Shown one piece after another: positions 8,971 to 17,536 of a stretch of 64,000 nt of DNA; positions within the stretch are counted from its first letter, which is position 1, and each line of letters begins with the position of its first letter. Source of the stretch: Achromobacter deleyi (GTDB lineage Bacteria; Pseudomonadota; Gammaproteobacteria; Burkholderiales; Burkholderiaceae_B); contig NZ_CP065997.1 of the NCBI RefSeq assembly GCF_016127315.1, positions 1,364,001-1,428,000 on the forward strand, in the 5' to 3' direction. The position numbers and the translations under genes were made by a program. Under the pieces are notes generated by a model that had not been told where the DNA came from, did no database searches, and saw only the letters and a program-made list of their open reading frames with translations.

Positions 8971-9013
8971 GATGAATTCCTATGAAATTTCAGGGATTTC
9001 CCTGAGATTCATC
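8971..9013. promoter_or_regulatory. Nested inverted repeats upstream of the LysR gene
   Basis: Outer arms GATGAAT (8971-8977) and ATTCATC (9007-9013) enclose inner arms TCAGGG (8990-8995) and CCCTGA (9000-9005) around an ATTT loop. Two copies of CAGATATT follow at 9036 and 9068, the first inside the palindrome CAGATATTCTG (9036-9046). These could be further regulator-binding half-sites or a transcript hairpin; function is not known. Confidence 0.4.
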
Positions 9014-9080
9014 GCACCCCGATGGCGCGGATAAACAGATATTCTGGTGGCTATCTATCTATTAATCAGATATTGAAGCC

Positions 9081-9998
9081 ATGTCGCTTACCCTCCGGCA
9101 GCTCAAATATTTCGTCGCGGCCGCCGAACTCGGACAGATCTCACAAGCGGCGATCCAGCTGGCGATCTCGCAATCGGCCGTCACCACGGCCATCCGCGAA
9201 CTGGAAGAGAGCGTGGGCTCGCCACTGTTCCAGCGCAGCGCCAGCGGCGTGGCGCTGACCGAGACCGGACGCGGCTTCCTCAACCACGCCTACAACATCC
9301 TGTCGTCGGTCGACGAGGCGCTGCGCATGCCCAGCGCCGACGCGCGCGAGAGCGGGCGCCTGCTGCTGGCGGCGTCCTACACCGTGATCGGCTACTTCCT
9401 GCCATACCACCTGCAGCGCCTGTCGCAGCTCTATCCCAACCTGGACATCCAGCTGCACGAGCTCAACCGCAACGCGATCGAGGAGGGCCTGATCGCGCAT
9501 CGCTACGACATGGCGGTGCTGCTGACCTCGAACGTGGTGAATCCGGAACTGGCGGTCGAGCATTTCTTCGGCTCGCCGCGGCGGCTGTGGGTGCCGGCGC
9601 GCCATCCGCTGCTGGCGCGCGACACCGTCACGCTGGAAGACGTGGCGCATGAACCGTTCATCATGCTCACGGTCGACGAAGCCGCGCACACCGCGCTGCG
9701 CTACTGGAGCGAGACGCCGTTCCGTCCCGACGTGCGCCTGCGCACCTCGTCGGTGGAGGCGGTGCGCAGCATGGTGGCCAATGGCGGCGGCGTGGCGGTG
9801 CTGTCGGACATGGTCTATCGGCCGTGGTCGCTGGAAGGCCGCCGCATCGAGACCATCCAGTTGAAGGATCCGATCCCGCCGATGAACGTGGGGCTGGCGT
9901 GGCGCAAGGGCGCCGACATCACCGGCCCGATGCGCGCGGTGCGCGACTATTTCCGCCATGCCTACGCCGTGCCGCGCGGCACCGATACCTTGCGCTGA
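9081..9998 (+). CDS. LysR-family transcriptional regulator (divergent from pxp operon)
   Basis: 305 residues. Residues 3-62 form the winged helix-turn-helix (LTLRQLKYFVAAAELGQISQAA, then ISQSAVTTAIRELEESVG and LFQRSASGVALTETG); the rest is a periplasmic-binding-like effector domain. The ATG at 9081 lies at the family-typical distance from the helix-turn-helix. Its divergent placement from pxpA across a 258-base region with a LysR box suggests that it controls the 5-oxoprolinase/biotin operon and itself. The inducer is unknown; 5-oxoproline or the permease substrate would be the obvious guess. Confidence 0.92.
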   Translation: MSLTLRQLKYFVAAAELGQISQAAIQLAISQSAVTTAIRELEESVGSPLFQRSASGVALTETGRGFLNHAYNILSSVDEALRMPSADARESGRLLLAASYTVIGYFLPYHLQRLSQLYPNLDIQLHELNRNAIEEGLIAHRYDMAVLLTSNVVNPELAVEHFFGSPRRLWVPARHPLLARDTVTLEDVAHEPFIMLTVDEAAHTALRYWSETPFRPDVRLRTSSVEAVRSMVANGGGVAVLSDMVYRPWSLEGRRIETIQLKDPIPPMNVGLAWRKGADITGPMRAVRDYFRHAYAVPRGTDTLR

Positions 9999-10048
9999 GT
10001 CCGATTCGTGCGTAGTTGTGGCGCTGCAACCACGCGCCGCGTTGCCGC

Positions 10049-10062
10049 TTGATACACGTCAA
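10049..10062. promoter_or_regulatory. FNR/ANR-like site upstream of ompW
   Basis: TTGATACACGTCAA matches the FNR/ANR consensus TTGAT-N4-ATCAA in 9 of 10 defined positions. It is centred about 72 bases upstream of the ompW start codon. ompW is oxygen/FNR controlled in enterobacteria, which supports a real site; no clear -10 hexamer at the expected spacing was found. Confidence 0.6.
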
Positions 10063-10126
10063 GACCCGCTTTTCCCGCCTCTGCGAACCTGAATGCCTAC
10101 ATTCACGCAATACACGGAGAGAGGAA

Positions 10127-10768
10127 ATGTTCGCGACGTATCGGCGCACCCGCGCCCTTGCCCTGGCCACTGCCTGCGGCGCCACCCTGATGCTTGCCGC
10201 CCCCGCCCAAGCCCACGAAGCCGGCGACATCCTGTTCCGGGTCGGCGTGACGCAGGTCCGTCCCGCATCCAACAACGGCACCGTGCTCGATGGCACCGTC
10301 AAGCTCGACGCCAACAACAACGTGCGCCCCAGCTTCACGCTGGCCTACATGGCCACGCGCAACATCGGCATCGAACTGCTGGGCGCCTGGCCGTTCCAGC
10401 ACGACGTGAGCGGCAGCGGCCTGGGCAAGATCGGTTCGAGCAAGCAGTTGCCGCCGACCCTCAGCCTGCAATGGCACATCCTGCCCGACAGCATGGTGCA
10501 GCCGTACATCGGCGTCGGCATCAACTACACCAAGTTCTTCGACACCAAGGCCGAAGGCGCGCTCAAGGGCTCGGACCTGAAGATGGGCGATTCGTGGGGC
10601 GTGGCCGCGCAACTGGGCGCGGACATCAAGATCAGCGAACGCTGGTTCATGAACGCCGACATCCGCTACATCGACATCAAGTCGAAGGTGAAGCTCAACG
10701 GCGAACACATCGGCACCGCCCGCATCAACCCGTGGGTCGCCACGCTGGGCGTCGGCTACCGCTTCTGA
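10127..10768 (+). CDS. ompW: OmpW-family outer-membrane protein
   Basis: 213 residues. A signal peptide runs to about residue 29, with cleavage likely after APAQA before HEAGD. The mature part has the OmpW pattern HEAGDILFRVGVTQVRP, alternating beta segments, and ends in a C-terminal phenylalanine (GVGYRF), the outer-membrane insertion signal. OmpW forms an eight-stranded barrel with a hydrophobic channel for small compounds. The ATG at 10127 has a strong GAGAGAGGAA ribosome site and gives a proper signal peptide, unlike the longer frame from 10016. The FNR-like box upstream suggests oxygen-dependent expression. Confidence 0.9.
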   Translation: MFATYRRTRALALATACGATLMLAAPAQAHEAGDILFRVGVTQVRPASNNGTVLDGTVKLDANNNVRPSFTLAYMATRNIGIELLGAWPFQHDVSGSGLGKIGSSKQLPPTLSLQWHILPDSMVQPYIGVGINYTKFFDTKAEGALKGSDLKMGDSWGVAAQLGADIKISERWFMNADIRYIDIKSKVKLNGEHIGTARINPWVATLGVGYRF

Positions 10769-10784
10769 TACCCACGCCCCATCG

Positions 10785-10810
10785 GCTACTGGCGCCGCTG
10801 CGCCAGTAGC
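10785..10810. terminator. Convergent hairpin between ompW and a LysR gene
   Basis: A perfect 11-bp stem (10785-10795 with 10800-10810, loop CGCT) lies between the convergent ends of ompW and the LysR gene, overlapping the last codons of the latter. There is no T-run on either side, so it is at best a weak or Rho-assisted terminator. Confidence 0.4.
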
Positions 10811-11658
10811 TGCTGCAACGCCTGCAATGCAGGCGTTTCGTCGTCCGCGCGCCAGATCAATCGCGTCTGCGCGCGGCCGTGTTTGCCGGACAGCGGCGTC
10901 ACGCGCAGCGACTGCTCCGCCCCCAGCACCGCCAGCACCGAGCGCGGCACGATCGCCACGCCCGACCCCGCGGCCACGCAGGCCACGATCGCGTGGTACG
11001 ACGCGAACTCCATCACCTTGCCCGGCGCCACGCCTTCCTGGCCGAACCAGGATTCCAGGATGCGGCGATAGGAACACCCCGCCGCGAACGCGATGACGCT
11101 GCGATCGCCCACGTCCTTGGGCCCGTGGATCTCGGGCCAGGCCAACGGCGAGATCAACGCCAGCTCTTCCTCGAACGCCAGCTGCTGCGCCAGGCCCTCC
11201 GCCTCGAAGGGCTGGGCCACGAACGCGGCCTCGATCTCGAAGTCGCGCACCTTGGCCGCCAACGCGCCCGAGGTCCCGGTCACCAGTTCGATCCGCACTT
11301 TCGGCCAGGCCGCGTGGTACGCCGCCAGGATGGGCGGCAGGCGCGCCGCGGCCGTGCTTTCCATGGTGCCGATGCGCAACAGGCCTTGCGGCGCGCCGTC
11401 GCGCACGGCCGCCTGGGCCTCGGCCGACAGACGCAGCATGCGGTCGGCATAGGACAGCAGCACGCGCCCCTGTTCCGACAACACCAGGCGCCGGTTTTGC
11501 CGGCGGAACAGCGGCGTCTCGAGCGTCGCCTCCAGCTGCTTGAGGCGGGTCGAGACGTTGGACTGCACCCGGTTCAGGTGGGCCGCGGCGCGCGCCACGC
11601 CGCCATGGTCCGCCACCGCTTTGAAGATCTGCAGCGCGTCGAGGTCTAAGTTTCTCAT
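10786..11658 (-). CDS. LysR-family transcriptional regulator (divergent from MFS gene)
   Basis: 290 residues. The N-terminal helix-turn-helix reads LDALQIFKAVADHGGVARAAAHLNRVQSNVSTRLKQLE, followed by the LysR effector domain with QGLLRIGTMESTAAARLPPIL. It resembles regulators that control adjacent MFS exporters. The start codon is 66 bases from the divergent MFS start; the AT-rich gap has AAGAA (11662-11666) facing TTCTT (11673-11677), a possible binding site. Likely target: the MFS gene and the two genes behind it. The inducer is unknown. Confidence 0.9.
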   Translation of the reverse strand: MRNLDLDALQIFKAVADHGGVARAAAHLNRVQSNVSTRLKQLEATLETPLFRRQNRRLVLSEQGRVLLSYADRMLRLSAEAQAAVRDGAPQGLLRIGTMESTAAARLPPILAAYHAAWPKVRIELVTGTSGALAAKVRDFEIEAAFVAQPFEAEGLAQQLAFEEELALISPLAWPEIHGPKDVGDRSVIAFAAGCSYRRILESWFGQEGVAPGKVMEFASYHAIVACVAAGSGVAIVPRSVLAVLGAEQSLRVTPLSGKHGRAQTRLIWRADDETPALQALQQLLAQRRQ

Positions 11659-11723
11659 TTCAAGAACTCATATTCTTAATAATTCACTATTCAAGATATT
11701 AGTACAGCCGTAGAGTGGGAGCC

Positions 11724-12944
11724 ATGTCAATAGCCGCCCGCCCCGATCCCGCGCCCCCGCGCGGCGCCCTCAGCCTGGCCTTGCCGGCCGCGCTGGCGCT
11801 GGCCGCCGCCATGGGCATCGGCCGCTTCGCCTTCACCCCGGTCTGGCCGCTCATGGCCCAGGAAGCCGGGCTGTCGCTGGCGCAGGGGAGCTGGCTGGCG
11901 TCGGCCAATTACGCCGGCTACCTGCTGGGCGCGCTGGCCGCCGCGGTGCGGCCGCCGCGCCATCCGCGCGCCATGCTGGCGGTCAGTCTGCTGGCCGTGG
12001 CCCTGCTGACGCTGGCCATGCCGTGGGTCCACGGGGTCCTCGCCTGGAGCCTGCTGCGGCTGGTGGCGGGCTATGGCAGCGCCAGCGCCTTCATCTGCGT
12101 GGCCGCCGCGCGTCCGGTCGGGCCCGGCGACCCGCGCGCCCCGGCGGTGTCCGCCATCACTTACGCCGGCGTCGGCGCCGGCATCGCGCTGACGGGCCTG
12201 GCCTGCCTGGCGCTGATGGCGTCCGGCGCCGGCGCCAATGCCAACTGGACCGCGCTGGGCGGACTGACGCTGGCGCTGTCGGCGCTGGCCTGGCCGGGCC
12301 TGAACCGCCCGGCGCCGGCCCACCACCTGGCCGCCGCGCCCGCCCCGGGACGCCTGCCGCCGGGCATCGGCCGGCTGGCGCTGCACTACGGCGTGTTCGG
12401 CGCCGGCTACATCATTCCGGCGACCTTCCTGCCCGCCATGGCCCGCGAGATCATTCCCGATCCGGCGGTGTTCGGCTGGGCCTGGCCGCTGTTCGGCCTG
12501 GCCGCCGCGCTCTCCTGCCTGGTGGCGCCGCGCGTGGCGCAGGCCCGCGACGACAAGACCGTGTGGCGCGGCGCGCAGGCAGTGATGGCGCTGGGCATGC
12601 TGGCGGTGGCGGTATGGCACAACATCGCCGCGGTCATCGTCGCCGCGCTGCTGGTGGGCGGCACCTTCATGGTCATCACCCAATCGGGCATGCTGGCCGC
12701 GCAGCGGCTGGCCGGCGGCGCCGCGCCGCGGGCCGCGGCCGTCATGACATCGGCCTTTGCCGCCGGCCAGATCATCGGCCCGCTGCTGGCCTCGGGCGCG
12801 GCGCGCTGGGGCGCCAGCCTGCCGCAGGTACTGGCCGGCGGCGCGGCGCTGCTGGCGCTGTCCGCCTGGCGCTTGGGAAATATCAGCGCCGCGGGCAAGA
12901 ACGCTGGGCATAATGCGATCGGTTCCCAGGAACCATCAAATTAA
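11724..12944 (+). CDS. MFS transporter, YbfB/YjiJ-like
   Basis: 406 residues with about 12 membrane segments. The early motif AAAMGIGRFAFTPVWPLM is typical of the YbfB/YjiJ group of the major facilitator superfamily, whose substrates are mostly unknown. The ATG at 11724 is preceded by TGGGAG; a GTG nine bases upstream is less likely because it overlaps that site. A LysR regulator is divergent and a Bug-type binding protein follows 19 bases after the stop, so it probably heads a three-gene unit. Direction of transport cannot be told from sequence. Confidence 0.85.
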   Translation: MSIAARPDPAPPRGALSLALPAALALAAAMGIGRFAFTPVWPLMAQEAGLSLAQGSWLASANYAGYLLGALAAAVRPPRHPRAMLAVSLLAVALLTLAMPWVHGVLAWSLLRLVAGYGSASAFICVAAARPVGPGDPRAPAVSAITYAGVGAGIALTGLACLALMASGAGANANWTALGGLTLALSALAWPGLNRPAPAHHLAAAPAPGRLPPGIGRLALHYGVFGAGYIIPATFLPAMAREIIPDPAVFGWAWPLFGLAAALSCLVAPRVAQARDDKTVWRGAQAVMALGMLAVAVWHNIAAVIVAALLVGGTFMVITQSGMLAAQRLAGGAAPRAAAVMTSAFAAGQIIGPLLASGAARWGASLPQVLAGGAALLALSAWRLGNISAAGKNAGHNAIGSQEPSN

Positions 12945-12963
12945 GAGAGAGGAGTCACCCAGC

Positions 12964-13941
12964 ATGAAATCGCTACGCCCCCTGGTCGCCGCCCTGGCCA
13001 CCTTCGCCGCCCTTGGCGGCACCGCCCACGCCCAGGCCGCCGACTGGCCCGCCAAGCCCATCACCATGATCGTGCCCTACGCCCCGGGCGGCTTTGCCGA
13101 TACCCGCGTGCGTCTGCTGGCGCGCAAGCTGGGCGAATCGCTGGGCCAGCCGATCGTGGTCGAGAACAAGGCGGGCGCGGGCGGCGTGGTCGGCACCAAC
13201 CTGATCGCCAAGGCGGCGCCCGACGGCTACACCATCGGCACCGGCAACCTGGCGCCGATGGCGGTCAACCCGTCGCTGATGAAGGACATGCCGTACAACC
13301 CGCAAAAGGACCTGGCGCCGGTCATCCTGATCGAGAACAGTCCGCTGGTGCTGAGCGTGAACAACGAACTGCCGGTCAAGACCCTGGCCGACCTGATCGC
13401 CATGGCCAGGAAGCAGCCCGGCAAGCTGTCGTTCGGTTCGTCCGGCGTGGGCGGCGCGCACCACCTGTCCGGCGAGATGTTCCGCGAGCAGGCCAAGATC
13501 GACATCGTGCACGTGCCCTACAAGGGCGGCAGCCTGGCCGCGACCGACCTGATGGGCGGCCATATCTCGATGATGTTCGAGATGGGCTATTCGGCGCTGC
13601 CGGCCATCCAGGGCCAGAAGATCCACCCGATCGCGGTGACGTCGGCCCAGCGCCTGGCGGTGCTGCCGGACGTGCCGACCATGGCCGAATCCGGCCTGCC
13701 GGGCTTCGAGTCGTACAACTGGCAGGGCATCGTCGCCCCCGCCGGCACCCCGGCGCCCATCATCGCCAAGCTCAATGCCGAGTTCAACCGCATCCTGAAG
13801 GAGCCCGACGTGCAGAAGGCCATCGCCGACACCGGCAGCCAGGCCGGCGGCGGCACGCCCGAGGAATTCGGCGCGTTCATCAAGAGCGAAACGGCCAAGT
13901 GGGCGCAGGTCATCAAGGCTGGAAACATCCAGCTCCAGTAA
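12964..13941 (+). CDS. Bug-family (TctC-like) substrate-binding protein
   Basis: 325 residues, exported. A signal peptide runs to about residue 25 (AHAQAADWP). The mature N-terminus WPAKPITMIVPYAPGGFADTRVR and the segment ENKAGAGGVVGTNLIAKAAPDGYTIG are hallmarks of the Bug proteins, which are greatly expanded in Bordetella and relatives and bind carboxylates or other small molecules in the periplasm. GAGAGAGGAG upstream is a strong ribosome site. No TctA/TctB membrane partners are adjacent, so it is an orphan binding protein; the upstream MFS gene is not its known partner type. Confidence 0.93.
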   Translation: MKSLRPLVAALATFAALGGTAHAQAADWPAKPITMIVPYAPGGFADTRVRLLARKLGESLGQPIVVENKAGAGGVVGTNLIAKAAPDGYTIGTGNLAPMAVNPSLMKDMPYNPQKDLAPVILIENSPLVLSVNNELPVKTLADLIAMARKQPGKLSFGSSGVGGAHHLSGEMFREQAKIDIVHVPYKGGSLAATDLMGGHISMMFEMGYSALPAIQGQKIHPIAVTSAQRLAVLPDVPTMAESGLPGFESYNWQGIVAPAGTPAPIIAKLNAEFNRILKEPDVQKAIADTGSQAGGGTPEEFGAFIKSETAKWAQVIKAGNIQLQ

Positions 13942-13960
13942 GCCAACCAGGAGTATCCCC

Positions 13961-15028
13961 ATGACATCCCGCCTTTCCGATCTGCTCAAGCTCGACCACC
14001 CCATCATCCAGGCGCCCATGGCGGGCGGCGCGACGACGGTGGAGCTGGTGTCGGAGGCCTCGAAGGCGGGTGTCCTGGGTTCGCTGGGCGCGGCCTACCT
14101 GACGCCCGAGCAGATCGAGACGACCGCCGCCGCGATCCGCGAGCGCACCGACCGGCCGTTCGGCATCAACCTGTTCGCGGCGGTGCCCGAACAGCCCTTC
14201 AAGGGCGACGCCAGCCGCATGCTGGCCCTGCTGGCGCGCTACCACGCCCAGCTGGGCCTGCCGGCGCCCGTCGCCCCCGCCCCGCAGGCCGATCCGCTGC
14301 CCGGCCAGATCGAGGCCGTGCTGCGCGTGAAGCCGGCGGTCCTGAGCTTCACCTTCGGCCGCCTGCCGGCGGACGTGCTGGCGCGCTGCCGCGAACTGGG
14401 CATCCTGACGGTCGGCACCGCCACCACCGTGCGCGAAGCCGTGGTGCTGGAGCAGGACGGGGTTGACGCCGTCGTGGCCCAGGGGGCCGAGGCGGGCGGG
14501 CACCGCGGCACCTTCCTGGACGATTTCGAGCATTCGCTGATCGGCACCATGGCCCTGGTGCCGCAGGTGGCCGACGCGGTGTCGATCCCGGTGATCGCCT
14601 CCGGCGGCATCATGGACGGCCGTGGCATCGCCGCCGCGCTGGCGCTGGGCGCGGACGTCGCACAAATGGGGACAGCATTCCTGACCACGGACGAAGCCGG
14701 CATCGGCGACGCCTACAAGGCGGTGCTGCCCGCCTCGCGCCCGGAACAGTCGCGGGTGACCCGGGCCTTCTCCGGACGCCCGGCGCGCGGGATCGTGAAT
14801 TCCTTCATGCGCGACGCCGACCAACTTTCGGACGATATCCTGCCGTACCCGCTGCAGAACGCGCTGACCCGCCCCATGCGCACGGCCGGCGGCAAGGCCG
14901 GCAACATCGCCGTCCTGTCGCTGTGGGCCGGCCAGGGCGCGCCGCTCGCGCGGCGGGAAAGCACGGCCGCGCTGGTGGCCCGGCTGGCGCGCGAAACCGC
15001 CGCGGCGCGCGGCCGCGGCCAGGCCTGA
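13961..15028 (+). CDS. NAD(P)H-dependent flavin oxidoreductase / nitronate monooxygenase-like
   Basis: 355 residues, TIM-barrel flavoprotein of the 2-nitropropane dioxygenase family. Visible motifs: LDHPIIQAPMAGG at the N-terminus, AQGAEAGGHRGTF (about residues 167-180) with the conserved histidine, PVIASGGIMDGRGIAAALALGADVAQMGTAFL for FMN phosphate binding, and GRPARGIVN. Family members oxidise nitronates or reduce quinones. It follows the Bug gene by 19 bases with an AGGAG site, so it is likely cotranscribed with the MFS and Bug genes. Whether it detoxifies nitro compounds here is inference. Confidence 0.9.
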   Translation: MTSRLSDLLKLDHPIIQAPMAGGATTVELVSEASKAGVLGSLGAAYLTPEQIETTAAAIRERTDRPFGINLFAAVPEQPFKGDASRMLALLARYHAQLGLPAPVAPAPQADPLPGQIEAVLRVKPAVLSFTFGRLPADVLARCRELGILTVGTATTVREAVVLEQDGVDAVVAQGAEAGGHRGTFLDDFEHSLIGTMALVPQVADAVSIPVIASGGIMDGRGIAAALALGADVAQMGTAFLTTDEAGIGDAYKAVLPASRPEQSRVTRAFSGRPARGIVNSFMRDADQLSDDILPYPLQNALTRPMRTAGGKAGNIAVLSLWAGQGAPLARRESTAALVARLARETAAARGRGQA

Positions 15029-15049
15029 CGGACCCTGGCGCGGGCGGTT

Positions 15050-15070
15050 CGGGGGCTCTTTTGGCCCCCG
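15050..15070 (+). terminator. Possible terminator after the flavoprotein gene
   Basis: CGGGGGC (15050-15056) pairs with GCCCCCG (15064-15070) around a 7-base loop, 22 bases after the stop. The following sequence lacks a T-run, so this is a weak call. The rest of the gap to mlaF (15071-15309) holds no gene. Confidence 0.35.
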
Positions 15071-15142
15071 GTGATTGTTCCCAATGGCGAAAACACTGTT
15101 CCATAGGGGGCCATATCGCACTGCGATGACAATTCGTCGGGC

Positions 15143-15148
15143 TACAAT
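15143..15148 (+). promoter_or_regulatory. Possible -10 element for the mla operon
   Basis: TACAAT lies 162 bases upstream of the mlaF ATG in the only sizeable non-coding gap before the long plus-strand block. No convincing -35 hexamer is present at normal spacing, so confidence is low. Confidence 0.3.
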
Positions 15149-15309
15149 GGCCCCTCGCCGCCGGGTGCGACGGGTCTTTTCTCGTCCCCGGCATATGAGT
15201 AACAGGGCGCTTCCCGACGCAGCCCGTCTCGCTCGCGCCGGCCGGATGTCCCGCCCGCGCACCAGCGTGGCGGCAGGGCATTCGCCACCGAAACACCCTT
15301 TTGTTGCCC

Positions 15310-16146
15310 ATGCCCGATCAAACCCGCAGCACCCCGGAATTCGCCCTGCGCCTGGAAGGTGTGGCGCTAGGCTACGGTGATTTCACCGTCTTGCGCGACA
15401 TTTCCATGGAAGCGCGCTCGGGCCAGGTGGTCGCCATCATGGGCGGCTCGGGCTCCGGCAAGACCACCCTGCTGCGGGCCGCCACCGGCCAGCTCACCGC
15501 GCAACAAGGCACCGTGCTGGCATTCGGCCAGGACATCGCACGCGCCACGCCGGCCGAACTGCAGTCCCTGCGCAAGCGCATGGGCGTGCTGTTCCAGCAG
15601 GGCGCGCTGTTCACCGACCTGAACGTGTTCGAGAACGTCGCCTTCCCGCTGCGCGAACACACCACGCTGGCCGAGTCCGAAATCACCGCCCGCGTGCTCG
15701 ACAAGCTCGACGCCGTCGGCCTGCGCGCCGCCGCCCACCTGAAGGTGGCCGAAGTCTCCGGCGGCATGGCTCGCCGGGTGGCGCTGGCCCGCGCGGTGGT
15801 GCTGGAACCCGAGCTGATCCTGTACGACGAACCCTTCGCCGGCCTCGATCCGATCTCGCTGGGCATCACCGCCCGCCTGATCCGCAGCCTGGCCGACCGC
15901 CTGGGTTGCGCCTCGGTGCTGATCACCCACGACGTGCACGAATCGTTCGCGATCGCCGACCAGGTCTACCTGGTGGGGCAAGGCCAGCTCAAGGCCGCCG
16001 GCAGTCCCGAGAGCCTGTCGGCCTCGCAGGACCCCTACGTGCAGCAATTCCTCAAAGGCGAACCCGACGGCCCGGTCGCGTTCCAGTACCCCGAAACGCC
16101 GGCCTTCCAGAAATGGCTGTCGCAACAACAAGGGCGCAAGGCATGA
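15310..16146 (+). CDS. mlaF: Phospholipid-transport ABC ATPase MlaF
   Basis: 278 residues. Walker A GGSGSGKT at about 45-52, a Q-loop near LFQQGALF, signature [13 protein letters not shown] at about 150-162 and Walker [14 protein letters not shown]. MlaF drives the inner-membrane MlaFED complex, which moves glycerophospholipids between inner and outer membrane with periplasmic MlaC and the lipoprotein MlaA. The ATG at 15310 is preferred over in-frame TTG codons at 15301/15304. It is the first gene of mlaFEDAC and overlaps mlaE by four bases. Confidence 0.95.
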   Translation: MPDQTRSTPEFALRLEGVALGYGDFTVLRDISMEARSGQVVAIMGGSGSGKTTLLRAATGQLTAQQGTVLAFGQDIARATPAELQSLRKRMGVLFQQGALFTDLNVFENVAFPLREHTTLAESEITARVLDKLDAVGLRAAAHLKVAEVSGGMARRVALARAVVLEPELILYDEPFAGLDPISLGITARLIRSLADRLGCASVLITHDVHESFAIADQVYLVGQGQLKAAGSPESLSASQDPYVQQFLKGEPDGPVAFQYPETPAFQKWLSQQQGRKA

Positions 16147-16931
16147 GCGGATCCAACAACGCCGTGAGCGCGCTGGGCGGCTGGGTGCGCACCCGCATCG
16201 CCGGCATCGGCTACTTCACCCGTTTCTTCGGCGCCATGCTGGCGCGCAGCGGCATCGCGCTGTCGCGGCCGCGGCTGGTGTCGCAGCAAATCCATTTCAT
16301 CGGCAACTTTTCGCTGCTGATCATCGCTGTGTCCGGCATGTTCGTCGGCTTCGTGCTGGGCCTGCAGGGCTATTACACGCTGAACCGCTACGGCGCCGAG
16401 GAATCGCTCGGCCTGCTGGTGGCGCTGTCGCTGGTGCGCGAACTGGGGCCGGTGGTGACCGCGCTGCTGTTCGCCGGCCGCGCCGGCACCTCGCTGACCG
16501 CCGAGATCGGCCTGATGAAGGCCGGCGAGCAACTGTCGGCCATGGAAGTGATGGCGGTCGACCCGATGCGCCGCGTGCTGGTGCCGCGCCTGTGGGGCGG
16601 CATCATCGCCATGCCGATCCTGGCCGCCGTGTTCTCCATGGTGGGCATCCTGGGCGGCTGGGTGGTCGGCGTGCTGATGATCGGCGTCGACGCCGGCGCC
16701 TTCTGGTCGCAGATGCAGGGCGGCGTCGATGTCTGGAACGACGTCCTGAACGGCGTCATCAAAAGCCTGGTCTTCGGCGTCACGGTGACGCTGGTGGCGC
16801 TCTACGAAGGCTGGCAGGCCAAGCCCACCCCCGAAGGCGTCGCCCGCGCCACCACCCGCACGGTGGTGGTGGGTTCGCTGGCGGTGCTGGGGCTGGACTT
16901 CCTGCTGACCGCCTTGATGTTTGGAAACTGA
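16143..16931 (+). CDS. mlaE: Phospholipid-transport permease MlaE
   Basis: 262 residues with about five to six membrane helices. Family motifs: the segment [24 protein letters not shown], then [27 protein letters not shown] and [21 protein letters not shown] near the end. It forms the dimeric membrane core of MlaFED. The ATG overlaps the mlaF stop (ATGA), and mlaD begins 13 bases after the stop. Confidence 0.95.
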   Translation: MSGSNNAVSALGGWVRTRIAGIGYFTRFFGAMLARSGIALSRPRLVSQQIHFIGNFSLLIIAVSGMFVGFVLGLQGYYTLNRYGAEESLGLLVALSLVRELGPVVTALLFAGRAGTSLTAEIGLMKAGEQLSAMEVMAVDPMRRVLVPRLWGGIIAMPILAAVFSMVGILGGWVVGVLMIGVDAGAFWSQMQGGVDVWNDVLNGVIKSLVFGVTVTLVALYEGWQAKPTPEGVARATTRTVVVGSLAVLGLDFLLTALMFGN

Positions 16932-16944
16932 TTACGGATCGATC

Positions 16945-17445
16945 ATGTCTCGCGAAAAAACCGATTTCTGGGTAGGCCTGTTCGTCTTGCTGGGCGCGGC
17001 CGCGCTGGCGTTCCTGGCGTTGCGCGCCGGCAACTTGAGCACCTTTTCTTTTGCCCCCACCTATACGCTGACGGCCAATTTCGATAACGTAGGCGGCCTC
17101 AAAGTGCGCGCGCCCGTGAAAAGCGCCGGGGTCGTGGTCGGCCGGATCTCCAAGATCTCCTTCGACGACAAGACCTTCCAGGCGGTCGTCGCGATGAACC
17201 TGGAAACCGCCTACCAGTTCCCCAAGGACTCTTCCGCGGCCATCCTCACCTCGGGCCTGCTCGGCGAGCAATACCTGGGCCTGACGCCGGGCAGCGAAGA
17301 CGACAACCTGGCCGAGGGTGGCAAAATCCGCTATACCCAAAGCGCCGTGGTGCTGGAACAGCTGATCAGCAAGTTCCTGTACGGCTCGGCCGAGAAGGAA
17401 GGCACGAACGCGGCTGGCGCGCCCGACGCGAAAGCCCCGAATTGA
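16945..17445 (+). CDS. mlaD: MCE-domain lipid-binding protein MlaD
   Basis: 166 residues. One N-terminal membrane helix (about residues 7-27, FWVGLFVLLGAAALAFLAL) is followed by a single MCE domain (YTLTANFDNVGGLKVRAPVKSAGVVVGRI, then SSAAILTSGLLGEQYLGLTPG). It forms the hexameric periplasmic ring on MlaE. The ATG at 16945 precedes the classic MSREKTDFWVG start; an in-frame ATG at 16921 lies inside the mlaE end. A 91-base gap without a gene separates it from mlaA. Confidence 0.95.
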   Translation: MSREKTDFWVGLFVLLGAAALAFLALRAGNLSTFSFAPTYTLTANFDNVGGLKVRAPVKSAGVVVGRISKISFDDKTFQAVVAMNLETAYQFPKDSSAAILTSGLLGEQYLGLTPGSEDDNLAEGGKIRYTQSAVVLEQLISKFLYGSAEKEGTNAAGAPDAKAPN

Positions 17446-17536
17446 AGAGGACCCGTCACGCCCGGCAACAACCCGAAGCTTGACGCGCCGCACGCTGCAA
17501 TAAAAATAGAAATCTGCTGATAGGGATGCCCTGATC

